Positions 1 through 9,816 of a stretch of DNA of 64,000 nt are shown here, one piece after another. The translations under genes and the position numbers were made by a program. How positions within the stretch are numbered: the stretch's first letter is position 1; each line of letters begins with the position of its first letter. Below the pieces are notes generated by a model. It did no database searches. It had not been told where the DNA came from and saw only the letters and a program-made list of their open reading frames with translations. The stretch is from Paracoccaceae bacterium (GTDB taxonomy: Bacteria > Pseudomonadota > Alphaproteobacteria > Rhodobacterales > Rhodobacteraceae), in the NCBI GenBank assembly GCA_027486345.1, contig JAIXPH010000050.1, forward strand, positions 122,423 to 186,422, written 5' to 3'.

Positions 1-972
1 GGCAAAAGCCTCACCATCCGTGATCCGAGCATCGGCGAATTTCAGGCAGACCGAGGTGGTCGATGCCGTCGCCGCATCCACGGCGAGGTTTTGCAGCCAA
101 GGATTGGCGGCGCAGAAATCCCAGACCACTTGCGCATTGGCGGCAGCGCGGTCGATCAGACCCTTCAGCCCGCCCACCGATTTGGCCCATTTCAGCGCGA
201 CAAGGTAATCTTCCACCGCCAGCATCGACGGGGTGTTGATCGTCTCACCCACAAAGACGCCTTCGGTCAGTTTGCCCTTCGAGGTCAGGCGGAACACCTT
301 GGGCAGCGGCCATGCGGGGGTGTAGGTCTCCAACCGCTCCACCGCGCGGGGCGACAGGATCAGCATGCCATGCGCGCCTTCGCCGCCCAGCACCTTTTGC
401 CAAGAGAAGGTCACCACATCCAGCTTGTCCCACGGTAGGTCCATCGCGAAGGCGGCAGAGGTGGCGTCGCAGATGGTCAGACCGGCGCGGGTGGCGGGGA
501 TCGCATCGCCATTGGGGACGCGCACGCCTGAGGTGGTGCCGTTCCAGGTGAAGACCACGTCCTTGTCGAAATCGACTTCGGCCAAGTCCACGATCTGGCC
601 ATAGGCGGCCTTGCGGACGGTGGCATCCAGTTTCAACTGCTTGACGGCATCGGTCACCCAGCCTTCGCCGAAGGACTCCCAGGCCAGCATTTCCACGCCA
701 CGCGCACCCAGCATGGTCCACATCGCCATCTCGACCGCGCCGGTATCGGAACCGGGGACGATGCCGATGCGGTACTCCGCCGGAACACCAAGGATTTCAC
801 GGGTCAGGTCGATCGCCTCTTTCAGCTTGGCCTTGCCAACGGCGGCGCGGTGCGACCGGCCCAGCGGTGCGTCTGCCAGCATGTCGAGGGAGAAGCCGGG
901 CACTTTCGCGCAGGGGCCCGAAGAGAAACGCGGATTAGCCGGCCGCGTGGCCGGAACGGTCATGTCCGTCAT
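1..972 (-). CDS. serC: Phosphoserine aminotransferase, 3' end cut by window edge
   Basis: A PLP enzyme of serine (and often pyridoxal phosphate) synthesis that converts 3-phosphohydroxypyruvate and glutamate to phosphoserine. The minus frame is open from the ATG at 972 to the window edge, giving 324 codons. Family members are about 380-390 aa, so roughly 60 residues are missing. The PLP lysine is K193 in [14 protein letters not shown]. The N-terminus ([15 protein letters not shown]) is typical of the long alphaproteobacterial SerC type. The ATG at 972 was chosen over an in-frame ATG at 963 because GGAAGG lies 5 nt upstream. It is divergent from serB. A leader RNA precedes it. The name is well supported. 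Confidence 0.95.
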   Translation of the reverse strand, partial: MTDMTVPATRPANPRFSSGPCAKVPGFSLDMLADAPLGRSHRAAVGKAKLKEAIDLTREILGVPAEYRIGIVPGSDTGAVEMAMWTMLGARGVEMLAWESFGEGWVTDAVKQLKLDATVRKAAYGQIVDLAEVDFDKDVVFTWNGTTSGVRVPNGDAIPATRAGLTICDATSAAFAMDLPWDKLDVVTFSWQKVLGGEGAHGMLILSPRAVERLETYTPAWPLPKVFRLTSKGKLTEGVFVGETINTPSMLAVEDYLVALKWAKSVGGLKGLIDRAAANAQVVWDFCAANPWLQNLAVDAATASTTSVCLKFADARITDGEAFA

Positions 973-980
973 GGCATCCT

Positions 981-1047
981 TCCAGAGTGCTGCCCTACGT
1001 TGGGGTAGGGTGTCCCGCCGATGGGGTTACAGGGCGTCCCGCTCTGG
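981..1047 (-). ncRNA. serC-type cis-regulatory leader RNA (putative)
   Basis: On the minus strand, directly before serC, CCAGAG (1047-1042) can pair with CTCTGG (987-982). Inside it sits a hairpin CCCTAC-CCCAAC-GTAGGG (1010-993). The order GGCGGGACACC, hairpin, AGCACTCTGGAAGGA and then the start codon matches my memory of the serC RNA motif described upstream of alphaproteobacterial serC genes. The outer stem abuts the ribosome-binding site, so control of translation or early termination is plausible. The pairing is seen in the sequence; the family name is from memory and the mechanism is inferred. Confidence 0.7.
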
Positions 1048-1128
1048 CACAAGACGGAAAATCGTCGTAAAGCGCCGCTTGTCCGCGCAAAACCGACGCG
1101 CTTCTCCACTATCGGAAACTTGCCCCCC

Positions 1129-2019
1129 ATGAGCCAGCCCATGTTCATCGCCATCCTGCTGACCGATCCTTCCCGCCCGATCCTTGACCGCGCCACGGTG
1201 GAATCGGTCCGCAACGCCTGGGGCGGCGGCGACGCGCGCTGGCTCGATCCCGGCGTGGCGGCGGAATTTCCTCTTGAGGCGATGCCTGACAATCGCTGGG
1301 CGGTCTGGGAGGGGTTGCAAACCCTGAAAGTCGATCTGGTGATCCAACCGGCCGATGGGCGCAAGAAGCGCCTGCTGCTCGCGGATATGGACTCGACCAT
1401 GATCCAGCAGGAATGCATCGACGAATTGGCGGATGAGGCGGGCGTGGGCGCCCATGTCGCCGCCATCACCGCCCGCGCGATGAATGGGGAACTGGATTTC
1501 GAGGCGGCCTTGCGGGAACGCGTCGGCTTGCTCAAGGGCCTGCCCGTGACCACCATCGCCAACGTCCTCCGTGACCGCATCACCCTGATGCCGGGCGGTC
1601 CGGCGCTTCTGGCGACGATGAAGGCCAACGGGGCCTATGCTGCGCTGGTGTCGGGCGGCTTCACCGCCTTTACCGGTGTCATCGCCGCGCGCCTTGGCTT
1701 TGACGAAAACCGCGCCAATACGCTGGTGACCGAAGGCGACACCCTTGCCGGTACCGTGACCGATCCGATCCTCGGCAAACAGGCCAAGGTCGATGCGCTG
1801 AACGAGATCTCCGCGCGCCTCGGCATTCCGCTCTCCGACACGATGGCGGTGGGCGATGGCGCGAATGACCTTGGCATGCTCTCGTTGGCGGGCGCAGGCG
1901 TCGCCCTTCACGCCAAACCCGTGGTCGCGGCACAATGCGACATCCGTATCAACCACGGCGACCTGACCGCGCTCTTGTTCCTCCAAGGTTACTCGCGCGA
2001 GGAGTTTGTCAGCGCCTGA
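1129..2019 (+). CDS. serB: Phosphoserine phosphatase (HAD family)
   Basis: The last step of serine synthesis: hydrolysis of phosphoserine. The 296-aa protein has all HAD motifs: DMDST with nucleophile D86 and acid D88, the motif II serine in LVSGGFTAFT, a conserved lysine in GKQAK, and GDGANDLGML. The first ~75 residues form the ACT-like domain usual in this class. The ATG at 1129 fits the family N-terminus (MSQPMFIAILLTDPSRP); the frame stays open upstream to about 1021, but that part runs into the serC leader region. Divergent from serC, so the two serine steps share a control region. A 3'-end repeat element follows at once. Confidence 0.95.
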   Translation: MSQPMFIAILLTDPSRPILDRATVESVRNAWGGGDARWLDPGVAAEFPLEAMPDNRWAVWEGLQTLKVDLVIQPADGRKKRLLLADMDSTMIQQECIDELADEAGVGAHVAAITARAMNGELDFEAALRERVGLLKGLPVTTIANVLRDRITLMPGGPALLATMKANGAYAALVSGGFTAFTGVIAARLGFDENRANTLVTEGDTLAGTVTDPILGKQAKVDALNEISARLGIPLSDTMAVGDGANDLGMLSLAGAGVALHAKPVVAAQCDIRINHGDLTALLFLQGYSREEFVSA

Positions 2020-2021
2020 TT

Positions 2022-2090
2022 TCCCCGTTGCACAAATATCCTCCGGGGGAGTCGCGGCCCTTGCCGCGACCGGGGGGCGGACAGCCCCCC
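2022..2090 (+). repeat. AAATATCC 3'-end element, copy 1 (after serB)
   Basis: Begins 2 nt after the serB stop. It has the box CGTTG-N3-AAATATCC (2026-2041), then a G-run, then two hairpins: GTCGCGG/CCGCGAC (2051-2070) and GGGGGGC/GCCCCCC (2072-2090). Four more copies occur in the window, each right after a gene and in that gene's direction. It probably acts as a transcript 3' end, although it lacks a classic U-tract. Confidence 0.7.
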
Positions 2091-2169
2091 GCGCGCCCTT
2101 GGTCGCGCCTTGGCGCGGGCAAGGGCTTGTGGCTTGCGCGCCTTGGCGCGCGCCGCCGGATCACCGTCG

Positions 2170-4203
2170 TTACCTGATCCGGATGGTGGACCGGGCCGAC
2201 CGGCCCGCCGCGTCGATCACCGACAGGGTAACGAACCCGCGCGTGGTCAGGGGCAACATCGCCTCGCGCTGGCCCAGACCCGTGACTGCGGGCAGGCCAT
2301 CCACCAGCCATGAAAACGGGGCAATGCCGCCCTCGACCCGGACTTTCAGCCCGGCGGCCAGCGGCTCCAGCACCGCGCCCTCCGGCGGAAAGGTCAGCTT
2401 GGGCGCATCCTCCACCGCGAAGGCCGCCCCGCGCGGGCGAAAGCGTTGCAGGGGCGCGGGCAGTTGGGCATTGGCCACAAGCAGCGTCGCGGGCGGGGCA
2501 GGGGGCTGTGGCTCCAGCTTCGGGGTCACCCGCGCGAAGGCCTGAAACAGCACGGGGGCGGCTACATCCGCGCCAAAGGCCCCGGGCACCGGCGTGCCAT
2601 CGGCGCGGCCCATCCAGACCCCCACCACATGCCGCCCGTCAAAGCCGATGGCCCAGGCGTCGCGGTGGCCGTAGCTGGTGCCGGTCTTGTAGGCGAGGCG
2701 GTTTTCCGGCGCGCCGGGGGGCGGGGGCAGACCGGCAAGAATATCGCCGACTTGCCACGCCGCGATGTCGGACAGCACCCGTGCGCCCGGCGGCGCATTC
2801 CCCTCCATCCGCCAGCGCAGCGGCAGGGCGGTGCCACCGCGCGCGATGGCGGCGTAAAGCTGCACCATGTCCTGCAAGCTGACACCCAACCCGCCCAAGG
2901 AAATCGCCAGCCCCGGATCATCCAGCGGGATGGCATAGCCCACCCGCGCCCGATCCAACGCCGCCAGCAGGCGGGCGGGTCCCAGCGCCTCGGTCAATGC
3001 CACCACGGGAATGTTCAGCGACATCTGCAATGCCTCCCGCACGCGGATGGTGCCGCGATACTGGCGGTCAAAGTTCTGCGGGGCGTAGGTGCCGAACCGC
3101 GTCGGGCGATCCTCGATCAGCGTTTCGGGATGGGCTAAGCCCTCGTCAAAGGCCAAGCCGTAGACCAGCGGTTTCAGCGTCGACCCCGGCGAGCGCAGCG
3201 CCCGCGTCATATCGACGAATCCCTGCCGCTGATCTGCCGTGAATGCCGCAGACCCCACCGAGGCAAGGATCTCGCCATTGGCATGATCGGCCACGACGAT
3301 GGCGATCTGCATCCGCTCGCCCATCGCAGCGACGCTATCGGCGGCGAGTTTCTCCAGTGCCACCTGCAAGCCCCGGTCAATTGTCAGCCGATGCGTCAGC
3401 GCCCCGGGCTGCTCGGCCCTGGCGCGATCCGCCAGATGCGGCGCAAGCGCGGGCACCGGGCGGCGCTGTGTCGGCACGGGTTCGGACCGCGCCACCGCCC
3501 CGGCATCCGCCGTCAGCACACCTGCGCCCACAGCACGGGCCAGCACGCGGTCCCGCGCCGCGGCGGCGGGGTGGCGGTCGGGACGCCGCGCCTCGGGCGA
3601 TTGGGGCAGGGCGACCAGCAGGGCGGATTCGGCGGGCGTCAACCGGCGGGGTTCCTTGCCGAAATAAGCCAAGGAGGCCGCGCGCAGCCCTTCGACATTG
3701 CCGCCGTAAGGGGCGAGTTGCAGGTAAAGGTCAAGGATCTGGTCCTTGGTCAGCCGCCGCTCCAGCGCCAGCGCCACGCGCATCTGGCGCAGCTTGCCCG
3801 ACAGCGCCCCGGTCCCTGATTCCTCCAGCAACCGCGCCGTCTGCATTGTCAGGGTGGACCCGCCCGAGACGACCTGTCCGTTCCACACCGCCTGCGCCAG
3901 CGCCCGCAGCATGGCGCGCGCATCCACGCCCGGATGGTCGCGAAAGCGCCGATCCTCATAGGCCAGCAGCATGGCGACAAAGCCGGGGTCCGTCTCGACC
4001 GTGGACAGTGGCAAACGCCATCGCCCATCCGCCACGGTATAGGCCCGCAACAGCGCCCCGTCGCGGTCCAGCACCTGCACAGATGTCTGCGGCACCAACG
4101 ACGGCAGCACTGTCGCGTCGATCCATTCATCGACCCTGTCGCGCGCAAAGGCCCCTGTCCACAGGACAAGGGCCGCCGCAAAAAGCCAGCGCGCGCGGAT
4201 CAC
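2170..4203 (-). CDS. pbpC: Penicillin-binding protein 1C (glycosyltransferase/transpeptidase)
   Basis: A bifunctional class A peptidoglycan synthase of 677 aa, anchored by an N-terminal membrane segment (about residues 5-20). The GT51 domain contains catalytic E83 in AYEDRRFRDHPG and the GGSTLTMQ motif. The transpeptidase domain has S341-T-L-K344, S395-L-N397 and K506-T-G-T. A C-terminal PbpC-specific beta domain occupies about residues 590-677. The GTG start is supported by AAAGGAGG 4 nt upstream. The gene begins 10 nt after the alpha-2-macroglobulin stop, the conserved pairing in which A2M is thought to guard and PbpC to repair the wall after protease attack. Confidence 0.95.
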   Translation of the reverse strand: MIRARWLFAAALVLWTGAFARDRVDEWIDATVLPSLVPQTSVQVLDRDGALLRAYTVADGRWRLPLSTVETDPGFVAMLLAYEDRRFRDHPGVDARAMLRALAQAVWNGQVVSGGSTLTMQTARLLEESGTGALSGKLRQMRVALALERRLTKDQILDLYLQLAPYGGNVEGLRAASLAYFGKEPRRLTPAESALLVALPQSPEARRPDRHPAAAARDRVLARAVGAGVLTADAGAVARSEPVPTQRRPVPALAPHLADRARAEQPGALTHRLTIDRGLQVALEKLAADSVAAMGERMQIAIVVADHANGEILASVGSAAFTADQRQGFVDMTRALRSPGSTLKPLVYGLAFDEGLAHPETLIEDRPTRFGTYAPQNFDRQYRGTIRVREALQMSLNIPVVALTEALGPARLLAALDRARVGYAIPLDDPGLAISLGGLGVSLQDMVQLYAAIARGGTALPLRWRMEGNAPPGARVLSDIAAWQVGDILAGLPPPPGAPENRLAYKTGTSYGHRDAWAIGFDGRHVVGVWMGRADGTPVPGAFGADVAAPVLFQAFARVTPKLEPQPPAPPATLLVANAQLPAPLQRFRPRGAAFAVEDAPKLTFPPEGAVLEPLAAGLKVRVEGGIAPFSWLVDGLPAVTGLGQREAMLPLTTRGFVTLSVIDAAGRSARSTIRIR

Positions 4204-4213
4204 GACGCCTCCT

Positions 4214-7200
4214 TTACTCCGTCACCGTGACCCGGCCCGCATCGCCATTGGCGCGGAAATCGGGACGGTACATATCCTCGACCGACGGGGCCGGGTGGTG
4301 ATAGCTGCCGGGCGAGATGGCCCGCACCACATAGGCCAGCCGGAAGGGCGTGGCGTCAGACCGGTCCAGCGCCGCAAGGAAGCGGTCTTGCCGGAATTCG
4401 GCATGGGTCACGTTGCCCTCAAGCCCCAGCGCATCCAGCGCCGGGACGGACCCGGCGGTGATCAGGTTCGGGTTGTCGATCTCGAGCCCCGCAGGCAGCG
4501 GATCGCTGACCATCAACCGCGCCTCTCCATTGGCGAAGGGGGTCACCTCCAGCAGCGTGATCAGGCGCGTGCCAACCGCGACAGAGCCGATGTCGGCTGG
4601 TTCGCCGTCCAGCGTCAGATAGCTGCGGGTGATGGCATAGCCATTGCCCGCCGCCGTCAGGGGATCGGTCGGCACGCCAAAGGTCGTCACGGTCAGCGAG
4701 GTATCCGCGCCGTCATTCCTGACCGCCACGGGTTGCAACGAGGCCGCATCCGCCATCCGCACCAACGGCCCTTCGGCAGGTTGGCCGTCAATGGTCAGAC
4801 CCGTCGCCGCCCCCCGGTCGATCAGCGTATTGGCCGCCAGCAGCGCCCAAGTGGTTTCCTGCGTGGACAGCCGCCCGCCCGCTGCGATGCGGTCGGTCAG
4901 TGCCTCACGGTCCACGGCGTTCGACCCCGCCTCGACCGCAAGAGACAGCACTGCCGCCGCATCCCGGTAGGTGGTGCCGTAATCGGCGCGGTAGAGTTGT
5001 TCGCTGTCCACCCCGGTTTGCGCGTCCAGCAAGGCCGCCGCGCGGGCGAACATGGCATCGGCGCGCTGCTGCTCGCCATAAAAGGCCAGCGCCGCGCCCA
5101 GTTGCGCCATCGCGGTGGGGGTGGCGAAGGCGTCGCCTTTGACGTCGGCATAATAGCGCAGATCGCCAATCGCCGCCGCCCCTTCGCGGGCCAGCACCAT
5201 CAGGGCATAGGCCAAGGACTCTCCGCCACTGTCAAAATCGGCGGCGTAGTTGACCTGATTGCGCAGGTTGTCCAGCGCCATGCGGAAGCCAAGGTCCGGC
5301 ACCGCATAGCCGCGTGCCTTGGCGCGGGACAGCACATCGGTGACAAAGGCATCCAGCCACGGATCGCCCGAGCCTGCGGCCCACAGGCCAAAGCCACCCT
5401 CGGCCCCTTGATTGGCAAGGATTTCGCCGATGCTTTGCTGAATGCGGGTGTTCAGGTCGCCCGATTGGTTCAGGTCCAGTGCCACGGCAACATCGTCAAA
5501 ATAGAGCAGCGGCAACACCTTGGAGGCCATCTGTTCCGTGCAGCCATAGGGATAGCGGTCCAGTGAGGCCAGCAAGCCCGGCGCGTTCAACCGCGCGATG
5601 GGACCGGCGGCCAACGTGGCCTTGGCCCCCGGCGCAAGGCCCGAAAAGACCGAGGCATCGAAGGTGAAGGTCTGACCCTTCGCAAGGTCAAAGCGGCTGA
5701 TCCGCGCGACCTCGGGGTCGTTGATCTGCACGGGCAGGGTCAGCGTCTTGGTCAGCGCCTTGCCATCCGGCGTGGTCAGGGTGACCGCGACTGTCTGGAT
5801 GCCGGGATTGTCCGCTGTCACGGGGACCGAAAGCGTGAGTTTTTGCTTTTCGCCCAGATCGACAGAAGCCGGAACCTCACCCAAGGTCACACCGTCCCCC
5901 GTTACAGTCAAAGCCATCTTGCCTGTAGGTCCGGTCGCGTGCGTCAGTTCCAGCAGTAGGCGGCTGTTGTCGCCTGGCGACAGGAAGCGTGGCAGGGTTG
6001 CGGTCACCACCACCGGATCGCGCACCAGCACGTCGGCATTGGCCTGACCCACCCCAGTTTTTGACCATGCGACCGCCATCACCTTCACCTGACCGTTAAA
6101 GGCCGGAAGGGTGAATTCGGTCCGCGCATAGCCGTCTGCGCCCACCTCAATCGGCCCAGAGAAATAGGCGAGGAGTTCTTCTGTCGGCGGGGGCGCTTGC
6201 AGTCGGGCATTCGCGCCGGCATCCCCGCCCGAACGCACCGTGCCTTCGGCGCCGTTCATGCCGTCAATCAGGCGGCCATAGACATCGCGGATGCCGACGC
6301 CGAGTTTGCGTTGCCCGAAATACCAGGCTTGCGGATCGGGGGCGTCAAAGGCGGTCAGGTTCAGGATGCCCTGATCGACGGCGGCGATGGTGACATAGGC
6401 CGTCTCACCCGATTGCACGCCATCGACCTTGACAGCTACGGGCAGCGGGCCGCGCGGGTCCGCCTCCGCCGCGACCTCAACTGTGGCCGTCAGCGCGCGT
6501 TTGCCGGGGGCAATGGCGGCATGGGCCAGACCGAGGGCACGGGCGGGGTTGTGACCCGCCGCCACATCCATCGGGCGCAGGACCGACGCGGTCACATAAA
6601 CCCCCGCGCCCCAATCTTCGGTGACGGTCAGCGGGATCAGGTTTTCTCCCGCCGTCACCGCAACCGCCTGCATCGAGACGACGCGGTTGGACAGCACGGT
6701 GATCAGCGCGGTTCCCGCCGCCTTGGGCACGACGCGCAACGTCGCCGTATCGCCCGATGCATAGGACGCCTTGTCCAGCGACATTTCCAGCATGTCGGGG
6801 GTGGTCGTCACATCGGCGGCGGCGAACCATCCGGCAGCGAAGGTGACCGACGATCCGGCAGGCGCGCCATCCGTGCGGGTGACCGACAGTTCATATTCGC
6901 CCCATTGCACGGGGGCTGCGATTTCAACCGCCTCTGCCCCCAAGGTGACCTCACCCTCGGCCACCTTTGACCGGGTGGTGACAGGCTCCCACATCCACGA
7001 GCCATAGGATTGATACCATTGGTAATCGGTCTCGACCTTGGTCAATTCCCACTTCACCGCCATCGGCGCGGGCTTGCCATCGGTGCCCGCACCCAGCAGG
7101 GCGAACCGCGCCTCTGACCCTTCGGCCACCACGCCGTCAAACAGCGGCTTGATGCCAACCATCGGGGCAGAGGGTGTCAGCAGTTTGGTGATCTTGCGCT

Positions 7201-9640
7201 CTACCGGGCGGCCAGAGCCTTCGGCGACGCGGACGGTCACCCGCGCCTCCAGCGGCCGGAGGGGATCGGTCACAGCGGGCAGGGTGATCGGGAAGGACGC
7301 CTTGCCCGCCTGATCGGTGCGGGCGGGGGCAAAGGGCTCCATCACCGCGCTGAAGGGATCATCCTGACGGCCAAAGACATAGCCCGGAAAGCCCGGCAGT
7401 TCCTTGGCGGCCAGCAGCAGGGTTTCGCCCTCAATCGCCAGATCAGCCCCCGGCGCACCGAACAGGTACTTGGCATCCACTGTCAGGGTCGGGATGCCAC
7501 GCAAGGCAATAGCATCCGGCAGGGTGGCGGCAAAGTCGATGCGTTCGGGCAGGAAATCCTCGACAAGGAAGGTCTTGGCGGTCAGGGCGGGGCCATCGGC
7601 CTCGGCCCGCATTTCCAGACGCCAGACGCCGCGCGGGGCGCTGCCCGCGATGGGCAGGGTATAGACATAGCCCCCCGCCGTATCGGCCACCACACCACGC
7701 GCAGATTCCACGCCATCGGGACGGAACAGCACCCATGTCATCGGCAGGCCTTCGACTGCCGCAGCCCCTGAATCCCGGGCGAGTGCGGTGACATTCACCT
7801 GTTCGCCCGCACGATACGCGCCCCGGTCGGTTGTCAGCCACAGGTCCACCGGCGGCGCGGGTTCGCGCCCCTCAACCCCGCGATCGGACAGGTCAAATTC
7901 CGGGTCGGTCAGCGACAGGAAGGCCAGATCCGTGTCCCCATCCCGCGCCACCAGCAAGGCCGGTGCTGCCCCGCCCGTTCCGCGCGCCAGACCGGCATCG
8001 AACACGGCATGGCCCATGTCATCAGTTGTGGCCGTCGCCAGCACCTCATTCGCGGTCGAGACAAGCTCCACCGTTGCGCCCACTTTGGCCCCGGCATCGC
8101 CCAGACCCCGCACAAAGACATGCAGACCATCGACGCCGGACAGCGACGTCAGCCCAAGGTCCGACACCGCGAACCATTGCCATGCGGCGGGCGTCTCATA
8201 AGGGTCGGCCCCCGGCACGGCGGCGCGCAGGGCATAGACCCCGGCGGGTTGACCGGCCAAGGCCTCGGCCATCGGCAGGCGGGTGGTGATGTCGGTGTTC
8301 ACCTCCATCTTCACGGTCGCGGTGCCGGTCCAGACCTCCGCCCCGATCTGGTTGCGGAAATCGCTTTCCTGCCAATCGGCGATGGGGGCCGAGAAATAGC
8401 CGTTCTGGAACGAGCGCAGCAGGTTGCGATCCGTCACCCGGAACAGCGTCAGGTCCAGCGTGTCGGTGTTGACGGTTTCCACTGGCAGGGCCGCATCCAC
8501 GCCCGTGGGCAAGAGATAGCCGCGCCCCGGAAAGCGCAGGCCGGGATTGCGGTCGCGGATGTATTGCGTGACATCGACGGATGACAGCAAGGTCTGACCA
8601 TCCGCCGCAGGCAGGCCCTGACGGAAGGTGATGGTCGGGCGGTCGCCGTGCTTGACGCCTTCGACGCAGAGATCATAGCCTGATGCCGTGACCGTCAGCG
8701 CCGGGTCGTCCAGTTGCACGAAGCTGCTGTAATCCACGCCCGCCTTGGCCAGTTCTTCCGAGAAGTTCGCGCAGAGCCGGGGACGGGCAAGGTCGCTTTC
8801 CACCCGCGTTTCCACAATGCGGAAGCCGTATTGCGCGGCCATCGCCGCCAGATACTCGGCCGTGTCGTCGCGCGGTTGCAGCGATTGGGCCAGACGCAGC
8901 GCCTTGACGGTCTCGCTGCCACGTCCCGCGGCCTCAAGCGCCTGCGCCATCGTGACCAGCAGGGTGTGTCGTTCCGCCGCCGCATCCGCGCGCAGATAGC
9001 CGTTGATCGCGGCCTGCAATGCGCGGTCGCGCAGCGGGGTCGGGTCATCCATCGCGGTGGAGGCGGCCAATTGCAGGCGCGAATACTCGGCCCAATCGCC
9101 CGCCGCATCGGTCAGGTTCAGTGCTGCGCCGATCAGACGGGCGGCGCCTTCGTAATCCCCCGCCGCCTCGGCATCGACAGCCGCCATGCGGTGGTCTTCG
9201 GCGGGCCATTCGCCGGTGACATGCTCATTGGCCAAGCCATCTACCTGGGCACGGGCGGCGTCGAAATCCCATGAATAGAGGAACGAAAGCTCTGCCTTGC
9301 GGGTCGGTGCTGCTGCCAGCGCCGCTGGATCGGCGGTGTAAACCCGCGCCGACCACGCCCCGGCAAAGGGCTGCGATTCGCCGGTTTCGGCCTTGACGAA
9401 GCAAGAGCCATTCTTGGTGTTGTAGGTCATCGCCTGACAGGAGGCATTGGCCAGACAGGCCCGTTGGCAGGCGTCAAAAGTGGTGTCGAACTGGCTGGCA
9501 ATATCGCCGCCGGGCAGATCGACATCCTCGATCAGCGCAAGGCGTCGTTCGGGGATGGGGCCTTGACCCGGCGTTTGCGCCGCGACGGGCAGGGTGGAAA
9601 TCAGCAGCGAAAATGTCAGGACGGACAGAAAGTTACGCAC
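4214..9640 (-). CDS. Bacterial alpha-2-macroglobulin with N-terminal PAN/Apple domain
   Basis: A very large (about 1,809 aa) secreted protease-trap protein of the periplasm. The signal peptide runs (M)RNFLSVLTFSLLISTLPVAAQ. A cysteine-rich PAN/Apple-like segment follows (FDTTFDACQRACLANASCQAMTYN and a further Cys in GSCFVK). Then come MG-type beta domains, a bait region and the thioester motif CTEQ (Cys about residue 1367, in YPYGCTEQ), then the alpha-toroid TED domain and a receptor-binding-like end. No lipobox is visible, so it may be soluble rather than a lipoprotein. Start: the GTG at 9640 places the signal peptide at the N-terminus with GGGGG 8 nt upstream; ATG 9685 and GTG 9649 are alternatives. 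Co-transcribed with pbpC. Confidence 0.9.
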   Translation of the reverse strand: MRNFLSVLTFSLLISTLPVAAQTPGQGPIPERRLALIEDVDLPGGDIASQFDTTFDACQRACLANASCQAMTYNTKNGSCFVKAETGESQPFAGAWSARVYTADPAALAAAPTRKAELSFLYSWDFDAARAQVDGLANEHVTGEWPAEDHRMAAVDAEAAGDYEGAARLIGAALNLTDAAGDWAEYSRLQLAASTAMDDPTPLRDRALQAAINGYLRADAAAERHTLLVTMAQALEAAGRGSETVKALRLAQSLQPRDDTAEYLAAMAAQYGFRIVETRVESDLARPRLCANFSEELAKAGVDYSSFVQLDDPALTVTASGYDLCVEGVKHGDRPTITFRQGLPAADGQTLLSSVDVTQYIRDRNPGLRFPGRGYLLPTGVDAALPVETVNTDTLDLTLFRVTDRNLLRSFQNGYFSAPIADWQESDFRNQIGAEVWTGTATVKMEVNTDITTRLPMAEALAGQPAGVYALRAAVPGADPYETPAAWQWFAVSDLGLTSLSGVDGLHVFVRGLGDAGAKVGATVELVSTANEVLATATTDDMGHAVFDAGLARGTGGAAPALLVARDGDTDLAFLSLTDPEFDLSDRGVEGREPAPPVDLWLTTDRGAYRAGEQVNVTALARDSGAAAVEGLPMTWVLFRPDGVESARGVVADTAGGYVYTLPIAGSAPRGVWRLEMRAEADGPALTAKTFLVEDFLPERIDFAATLPDAIALRGIPTLTVDAKYLFGAPGADLAIEGETLLLAAKELPGFPGYVFGRQDDPFSAVMEPFAPARTDQAGKASFPITLPAVTDPLRPLEARVTVRVAEGSGRPVERKITKLLTPSAPMVGIKPLFDGVVAEGSEARFALLGAGTDGKPAPMAVKWELTKVETDYQWYQSYGSWMWEPVTTRSKVAEGEVTLGAEAVEIAAPVQWGEYELSVTRTDGAPAGSSVTFAAGWFAAADVTTTPDMLEMSLDKASYASGDTATLRVVPKAAGTALITVLSNRVVSMQAVAVTAGENLIPLTVTEDWGAGVYVTASVLRPMDVAAGHNPARALGLAHAAIAPGKRALTATVEVAAEADPRGPLPVAVKVDGVQSGETAYVTIAAVDQGILNLTAFDAPDPQAWYFGQRKLGVGIRDVYGRLIDGMNGAEGTVRSGGDAGANARLQAPPPTEELLAYFSGPIEVGADGYARTEFTLPAFNGQVKVMAVAWSKTGVGQANADVLVRDPVVVTATLPRFLSPGDNSRLLLELTHATGPTGKMALTVTGDGVTLGEVPASVDLGEKQKLTLSVPVTADNPGIQTVAVTLTTPDGKALTKTLTLPVQINDPEVARISRFDLAKGQTFTFDASVFSGLAPGAKATLAAGPIARLNAPGLLASLDRYPYGCTEQMASKVLPLLYFDDVAVALDLNQSGDLNTRIQQSIGEILANQGAEGGFGLWAAGSGDPWLDAFVTDVLSRAKARGYAVPDLGFRMALDNLRNQVNYAADFDSGGESLAYALMVLAREGAAAIGDLRYYADVKGDAFATPTAMAQLGAALAFYGEQQRADAMFARAAALLDAQTGVDSEQLYRADYGTTYRDAAAVLSLAVEAGSNAVDREALTDRIAAGGRLSTQETTWALLAANTLIDRGAATGLTIDGQPAEGPLVRMADAASLQPVAVRNDGADTSLTVTTFGVPTDPLTAAGNGYAITRSYLTLDGEPADIGSVAVGTRLITLLEVTPFANGEARLMVSDPLPAGLEIDNPNLITAGSVPALDALGLEGNVTHAEFRQDRFLAALDRSDATPFRLAYVVRAISPGSYHHPAPSVEDMYRPDFRANGDAGRVTVTE

Positions 9641-9816
9641 GGCACGCACCCCCGGGGGCCAGAAAAATCCTTCTGACCTTCGCATGGCGCCACCGCGCAA
9701 GGCAAGGATTCGGGCAACCCAACGGATAGGTGCAAAATTCCTTCCGCTATTAAGCGTGCCTTTACCGATCCGCTGCAGTTTGGGTCCGTGAATGGGCCGG
9801 AACGGGTACGGGCGGC

